From positions 1-16,100 of the forward strand of contig CBDVBD010000069.1 in the NCBI GenBank assembly GCA_965372135.1: a stretch of 16,100 nt of DNA. The letters run 5' to 3'. The stretch is from CBDVBD01 sp965372135. GTDB taxonomy: Bacteria; Electryoneota; RPQS01; CBDVBD01. Positions 15,117 through 16,100 of the stretch are shown here, in pieces. The first letter of the stretch is position 1. Every line of letters begins with the position of its first letter. The notes beneath the pieces were generated by a model, which worked only from the letters and a program-made list of their open reading frames with translations, ran no database searches and was not told the origin of the DNA. A program made the position numbers and the translations under genes.

Positions 15117-15145
15117 AACATAACACTTCATCCGATGAAAGTCAA
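15117..15145 (-). promoter_or_regulatory. Predicted promoter for yhhQ
   Basis: On the minus strand TTGACT (15145-15140) and TATGTT (15122-15117) are 17 nt apart, between the upstream terminator and the yhhQ start. Confidence 0.5.
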
Positions 15146-15153
15146 GGATTTTC

Positions 15154-15186
15154 AGAAGAAAAGCCCATGCTTTGGAGGCATGGGCT
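15154..15186 (-). terminator. Intrinsic terminator after the right-edge gene
   Basis: AGCCCATGC and GCATGGGCT (15162-15170 and 15178-15186) form a perfect 9-bp stem with a 7-nt loop. On the minus strand it is followed by TTTCTTCT. It lies 63 nt after the stop of the gene ending at 15250. Confidence 0.8.
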
Positions 15187-15249
15187 CTACATGAGTTATG
15201 GAATCTTAGATGTCAGAGTTATTTTCGAGAGGTTGGCAAGAATGCTCGT

Positions 15250-16100
15250 TTACCGGTTCATTCGGTGATGCCCCTCCCGATTCAATAATGCAATTACTTC
15301 TTCATGGGTCAATGTCCTGCCAGAATCAAGTATCATATCCAGCCCATCTAATTCGCCTGTGTACGCCAACGCTTCATAAAACATGCCACTGGCAAAAGGA
15401 ACAACCCAGTTATGCACATATGTTGTGTCAGCAGTAAGCCCGTGGAAATAATAAGGACCGACAACGGTGGGAGAGTAGAACACCAGATATGCGGCAACAT
15501 CTATCGAACATCCAAGGATTGATTCCGTAATAGGTTCCCAGGTCAACCGGGCGTCATCTCCTTCAATAGAGATGGTTACGATGGGAGTGGCTGGAGTGGA
15601 CATCTGCTGTCCGGTCAGTGGAATCCGTACATACCCTCCTTGCGAATTCACCGCATCGGACATGATAAGAAGGGTGTCGTGGTGGATGCCGTCTTCGAGG
15701 GGGTCGTAGGTGATGGTTAAGCTGCAGGTGCTAACTTCGCCGGGAAGAAGGTTAAAAGTATCACAGTTTGATTGCATGGAGAAAGAAATCTCTTGAATCA
15801 AGTCTGGTGGATAAATAATGATTGCTTCATTTCCAAAATTCTTAATTAAGAAAATCTCGGTAATGGTTTGCGGGCACTCAATAGTTCCTACGTCCCATGA
15901 AATCAATGGATTTTCAGATTGAGATAGGGTAATAAGCGCTAGATAACCCTGGGATGATATTATGGAGAAATTATCATCAGATATGTCAGTAAGTGTATCT
16001 TCAAGCGCTCTGATTCGAACACGGCAGTAGTCTGATAGCGGATCTGTAATAAATACAGATTCTTGACCATCATTTTCAGTGCTGTCAACAATTACTTCCC
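15250..16100 (-). CDS. Secreted-type protein with ASH-like module, 5' end beyond window
   Basis: The open frame extends from the window edge to a TAA at 15250, showing the last 282 residues. A TTG at 15906 could be taken as a start, but the frame continues upstream without a stop and with protein-like sequence (DPLSDYCRVRIRALEDT), so the gene is truncated by the window. An immunoglobulin-like module of the ASH/choice-of-anchor D type follows: SWDVGTIECPQTITEIFLI, KNFGNEAI, then LTITYDPLEDGIHHDTLLIMSD and IPLTGQ. After it comes an FN3-like region (TPIVTISIEGDDARLTWEPI to YEALAYTGE). The end, EEVIALLNREGHHRMNR, has no T9SS tail. It is probably an exported protein related in style to the left-edge gene; function unknown. 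Confidence 0.8.
   Translation of the reverse strand, partial: EVIVDSTENDGQESVFITDPLSDYCRVRIRALEDTLTDISDDNFSIISSQGYLALITLSQSENPLISWDVGTIECPQTITEIFLIKNFGNEAIIIYPPDLIQEISFSMQSNCDTFNLLPGEVSTCSLTITYDPLEDGIHHDTLLIMSDAVNSQGGYVRIPLTGQQMSTPATPIVTISIEGDDARLTWEPITESILGCSIDVAAYLVFYSPTVVGPYYFHGLTADTTYVHNWVVPFASGMFYEALAYTGELDGLDMILDSGRTLTHEEVIALLNREGHHRMNR

Noticed and set aside
15080..15150. preQ1 riboswitch before yhhQ
   Set aside because: No preQ1-I type stem-loop or A-rich tail could be found in the leader of about 30 nt that remains after the predicted promoter.

Overview
The window reads as chromosomal DNA of a Gram-negative bacterium, probably from the FCB superphylum or a neighbouring candidate phylum such as Marinimicrobia, KSB1/Calditrichota or Zixibacteria. 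The pointers are a secreted beta-propeller protein ending in a type IX secretion (Por) sorting tail of the YPNPFNPTTT type, large secreted proteins with fibronectin-III-like and ASH-like modules, and moderate GC. The exact phylum is an inference. No phage, transposase gene or CRISPR array is seen.

Layout: 1-2442 (minus) is the 5' part of a large secreted FN3-domain protein that runs off the left edge. Positions 2566-10284 (all minus) hold the protein quality-control cluster. In transcription order it is tig (trigger factor), two genes for secreted proteins of no obvious proteostasis role, then clpP, clpX and lon. The usual tig-clpP-clpX-lon order is therefore interrupted by about 2.1 kb of accessory sequence that carries several palindromic repeats. 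tRNA-Leu(UAG) (10380-10461) and fbp (10505-11542) lie upstream of tig on the same strand. fbp is divergent from pckA (11747-13612, plus), so two gluconeogenic enzymes share one roughly 200-bp promoter region. Positions 13613-14386 are AT-rich and hold a 61-residue single-pass membrane protein (minus) and, on the other strand, a predicted structured small RNA ending in a very strong intrinsic terminator. yhhQ (queuosine precursor transporter, minus) follows with its own promoter. The right edge holds the 3' part of another secreted protein with an ASH-like module and its terminator.

Two observations stand out. First, clpX has no ATG, GTG or TTG able to start a protein with the complete zinc-binding domain. 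The only sensible start is an AUC codon placed 4 nt after a near-perfect GGAGG that overlaps the clpP stop codon, and clpP and clpX lie in the same frame. Second, the small membrane protein and the opposite-strand RNA have the layout of a type I toxin-antitoxin-like or sRNA-regulated module, including a 12-nt stretch of the RNA that can pair with the Shine-Dalgarno of the small gene. Both are sequence-based hypotheses. Promoters were picked by eye.
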